Shown here: positions 62,823 through 64,000 of the stretch, piece by piece | How positions within the stretch are numbered: the first letter of the stretch is position 1 | Layout of the letters: the number at the start of each line of letters is the position of its first letter | Source of the DNA: Ignavibacteria bacterium | GTDB taxonomy: Bacteria > Bacteroidota > Ignavibacteria > Ignavibacteriales > Melioribacteraceae | Length of the DNA: 64,000 nt | Assembly: GCA_009773205.1 (NCBI GenBank) | Contig: WPAE01000024.1 | Coordinates: forward strand, 1-64,000 | Direction: 5' to 3' | Made by a program: the position numbers and the translations under genes | Notes under the pieces: model-generated | What the model was told of the DNA's origin: nothing | The model's input: only the letters and a program-made list of their open reading frames with translations | Database searches by the model: none

Positions 62823-64000
62823 ATGGAAATCACATTCAACATAAAACATAAGCGGATGCTCGACGAGTTAATAATTAACTGCAAGAATAATCTTCCCTTG
62901 GTTAATGAAGAGTTGATTAAGAAGGCATTTCAGCTTAGTTACGAATCACATAAAAATGATTTCCGTGCTTCCGGCGAACCCTATTTTAATCATCCTTACG
63001 AAGTTGCAATGATTGTAGCTAAAGAAATTTCATTAGATGATATTTCTGTAATCAGCGCACTTCTTCACGATGTTGTTGAAGACAGCGAAATCAGCATAGA
63101 GTTTATCACCAAAGAGTTTGGTAAGGAAGTTTCTGAGATTGTTGGCGGAGTTACAAAAATTGGAGGTGTATTTAAGGGACAAGAAATAACCAAAGCCGAG
63201 AATTATAGAAAACTTTTACTCTCGATGGTAAAAGATGTGCGTGTTATTCTTGTAAAGTTTGCAGACCGCCTCCACAATATGCGAACGCTTGAGTATGTAT
63301 CATCACAAAAGCAGAGAAGAATTGCAAAAGAAACTTTAGAAATTTATGCGCCTTTTGCACACCGCTTTGGTCTTGGCATTCTAAAATGGGAAATGGAAGA
63401 CCTCGCCTTTAAATATCTTAACAAAGATGCTTACGATGACATTGCTAAAAAAATTAAAGACACAAGAAAAGATAGAGAAACTTTTATACAAAGATTTTCT
63501 AAACCGATTCGTGAGCAGTTAACAGAACATGGTCTTAAGTATGAAATAAGCGGACGTCCAAAACATCTCTACAGCATTTACAGGAAAATGGTGATGCAAA
63601 ACCGGCCATTTGAAGATATTTATGATTTGTTAGCTATACGCGTGATAATTGAAAGCAACGATTCCAACGATTGTTATTACGTGCTTGGAATGGTAAATCA
63701 GATGTACAAACCAATTGCGGACCGTTTCAAAGATTTTATTTCTATCCCAAAGAAAAATAATTATCAATCAATACATACAACGGTTATTGGACCCGAAGGA
63801 AAGTTAGTAGAAGTACAGATACGCACAAGAAAAATGCATGAGATAGCTGAAAAAGGAGTTGCTGCGCATTGGAAATATAAAGAACATGTTGGCGCACAAG
63901 ATCAAGATTTAGAAGACTGGGTAAACTGGGTAAGAGATATTTTCGAAAACGCTTCGAAGGATGAAGCCTCGAAAGAAATTATTGCGAGCTTTAAGCTCAA
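62823..64000 (+). CDS. Bifunctional (p)ppGpp synthetase/hydrolase, Rel/SpoT type (partial, runs off the window)
   Basis: At least 392 residues; the 3' end is cut by the window, and the TGS and ACT domains would follow. The HD hydrolase domain is intact: NHPYEVA (His57) and LLHDVVEDS (His82-Asp83, Glu86-Asp87). The synthetase domain has SGRPKHLYSIYRKM, YDLLAIRVI, RFKDFISIPK near residue 301 and NYQSIHT. The RFKD tetrad, an RxKD-type loop, is characteristic of bifunctional Rel/SpoT enzymes and not of the ExDD RelA type. An ATG at 62823 follows upp after 11 bases; the ribosome-binding site is weak. Confidence 0.95.
   Translation, partial: MEITFNIKHKRMLDELIINCKNNLPLVNEELIKKAFQLSYESHKNDFRASGEPYFNHPYEVAMIVAKEISLDDISVISALLHDVVEDSEISIEFITKEFGKEVSEIVGGVTKIGGVFKGQEITKAENYRKLLLSMVKDVRVILVKFADRLHNMRTLEYVSSQKQRRIAKETLEIYAPFAHRFGLGILKWEMEDLAFKYLNKDAYDDIAKKIKDTRKDRETFIQRFSKPIREQLTEHGLKYEISGRPKHLYSIYRKMVMQNRPFEDIYDLLAIRVIIESNDSNDCYYVLGMVNQMYKPIADRFKDFISIPKKNNYQSIHTTVIGPEGKLVEVQIRTRKMHEIAEKGVAAHWKYKEHVGAQDQDLEDWVNWVRDIFENASKDEASKEIIASFKL

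Noticed and set aside
1-64000. tRNA, rRNA or prophage genes
   Set aside because: None could be recognised by eye on either strand; a covariance-model search would be needed to exclude small RNAs.

Overview
The window is an AT-rich bacterial chromosome segment, dense with housekeeping operons. Its gene content suggests a member of the Bacteroidota/Ignavibacteria side of the FCB group. The evidence is a TonB-dependent receptor with an N-terminal carboxypeptidase-regulatory-like domain, promoters resembling the Bacteroidota pattern TTG-N19-TAnnTTTG (best one at 49634-49663), a soluble NuoE/NuoF/NuoG-GltD-like Fe-S complex, DUF971/DUF3109/PGPGW family proteins, and a large GAF/ATP-grasp/nucleotidyltransferase protein. 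This placement is inference from gene families; no rRNA or tRNA gene was recognised.

Layout. 1-7.5 kb: repeats, a tandem RAM-domain (Lrp ligand-binding-like) protein, then a three-gene NADH-linked iron-sulfur oxidoreductase operon. 7.5-17.2 kb: a frameshifted pRiA4b ORF-3-like gene, a FecA-like TonB receptor (minus strand), glmS, a carbamoyltransferase/SxtJ pair, a SET-domain protein and a YgjP-like metallopeptidase. 17.2-28.3 kb: a long plus-strand block with purC, DUF971, pgsA, pgpA, cinA, thpR, recA, recX, an acyl-CoA dehydrogenase, guaB, a glycosyltransferase and purD. 28.3-33.2 kb: a tight minus-strand operon running prsW, nadD, meaB, a secreted unknown, an NtrC-type regulator and a HIT protein. 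33.3-40.7 kb: the classical yceD-rpmF-plsX-fabH-fabD-(DUF3109)-fabG-acpP-fabF-rnc lipid cluster. 40.7-42.5 kb: almost gene-free DNA packed with inverted repeats. 42.5-49.6 kb: PGPGW protein, prolyl oligopeptidase, a broken glutamate dehydrogenase gene and the GAF/ATP-grasp/nucleotidyltransferase protein. 49.6-56.7 kb: a complete his operon hisG-D-C-B-H-A-F-IE preceded by a histidine-rich leader peptide and a terminator, that is, a classical attenuator. 57-64 kb: acyl-CoA carboxylase carrier and carboxyltransferase subunits, a nitrilase-family amidase, DUF4395, a CoA-disulfide-reductase-like flavoprotein, upp and the start of a Rel/SpoT gene.

Functional links. Phospholipid and fatty acid synthesis (plsX, fab genes, pgsA, pgpA), purine synthesis and salvage (purC, purD, guaB, upp) and histidine synthesis share PRPP or acyl-ACP pools. 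The acyl-CoA carboxylase subunits and MeaB point to a propionyl-CoA/methylmalonyl-CoA route, but the biotin carboxylase and the mutase are outside the window. The NuoEFG-like complex has NAD-, FAD/NAD(P)- and molybdopterin-oxidoreductase-like modules but lacks a recognisable H-cluster and the Cys/Sec metal ligand, so its acceptor is unknown.

The most noteworthy observations are the histidine attenuator with a peptide carrying HHSHH, the degenerate formate-dehydrogenase-like fusion, the GAF/ATP-grasp/nucleotidyltransferase protein, and several families of intergenic palindromic repeats. One repeat family occurs in opposite orientations with an internally inverted core; another is an 81-bp element with 14-bp perfect terminal inverted repeats. 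Two genes (pRiA4b-like and glutamate dehydrogenase) carry frame-breaking deletions that are either real pseudogenisation or sequence errors.
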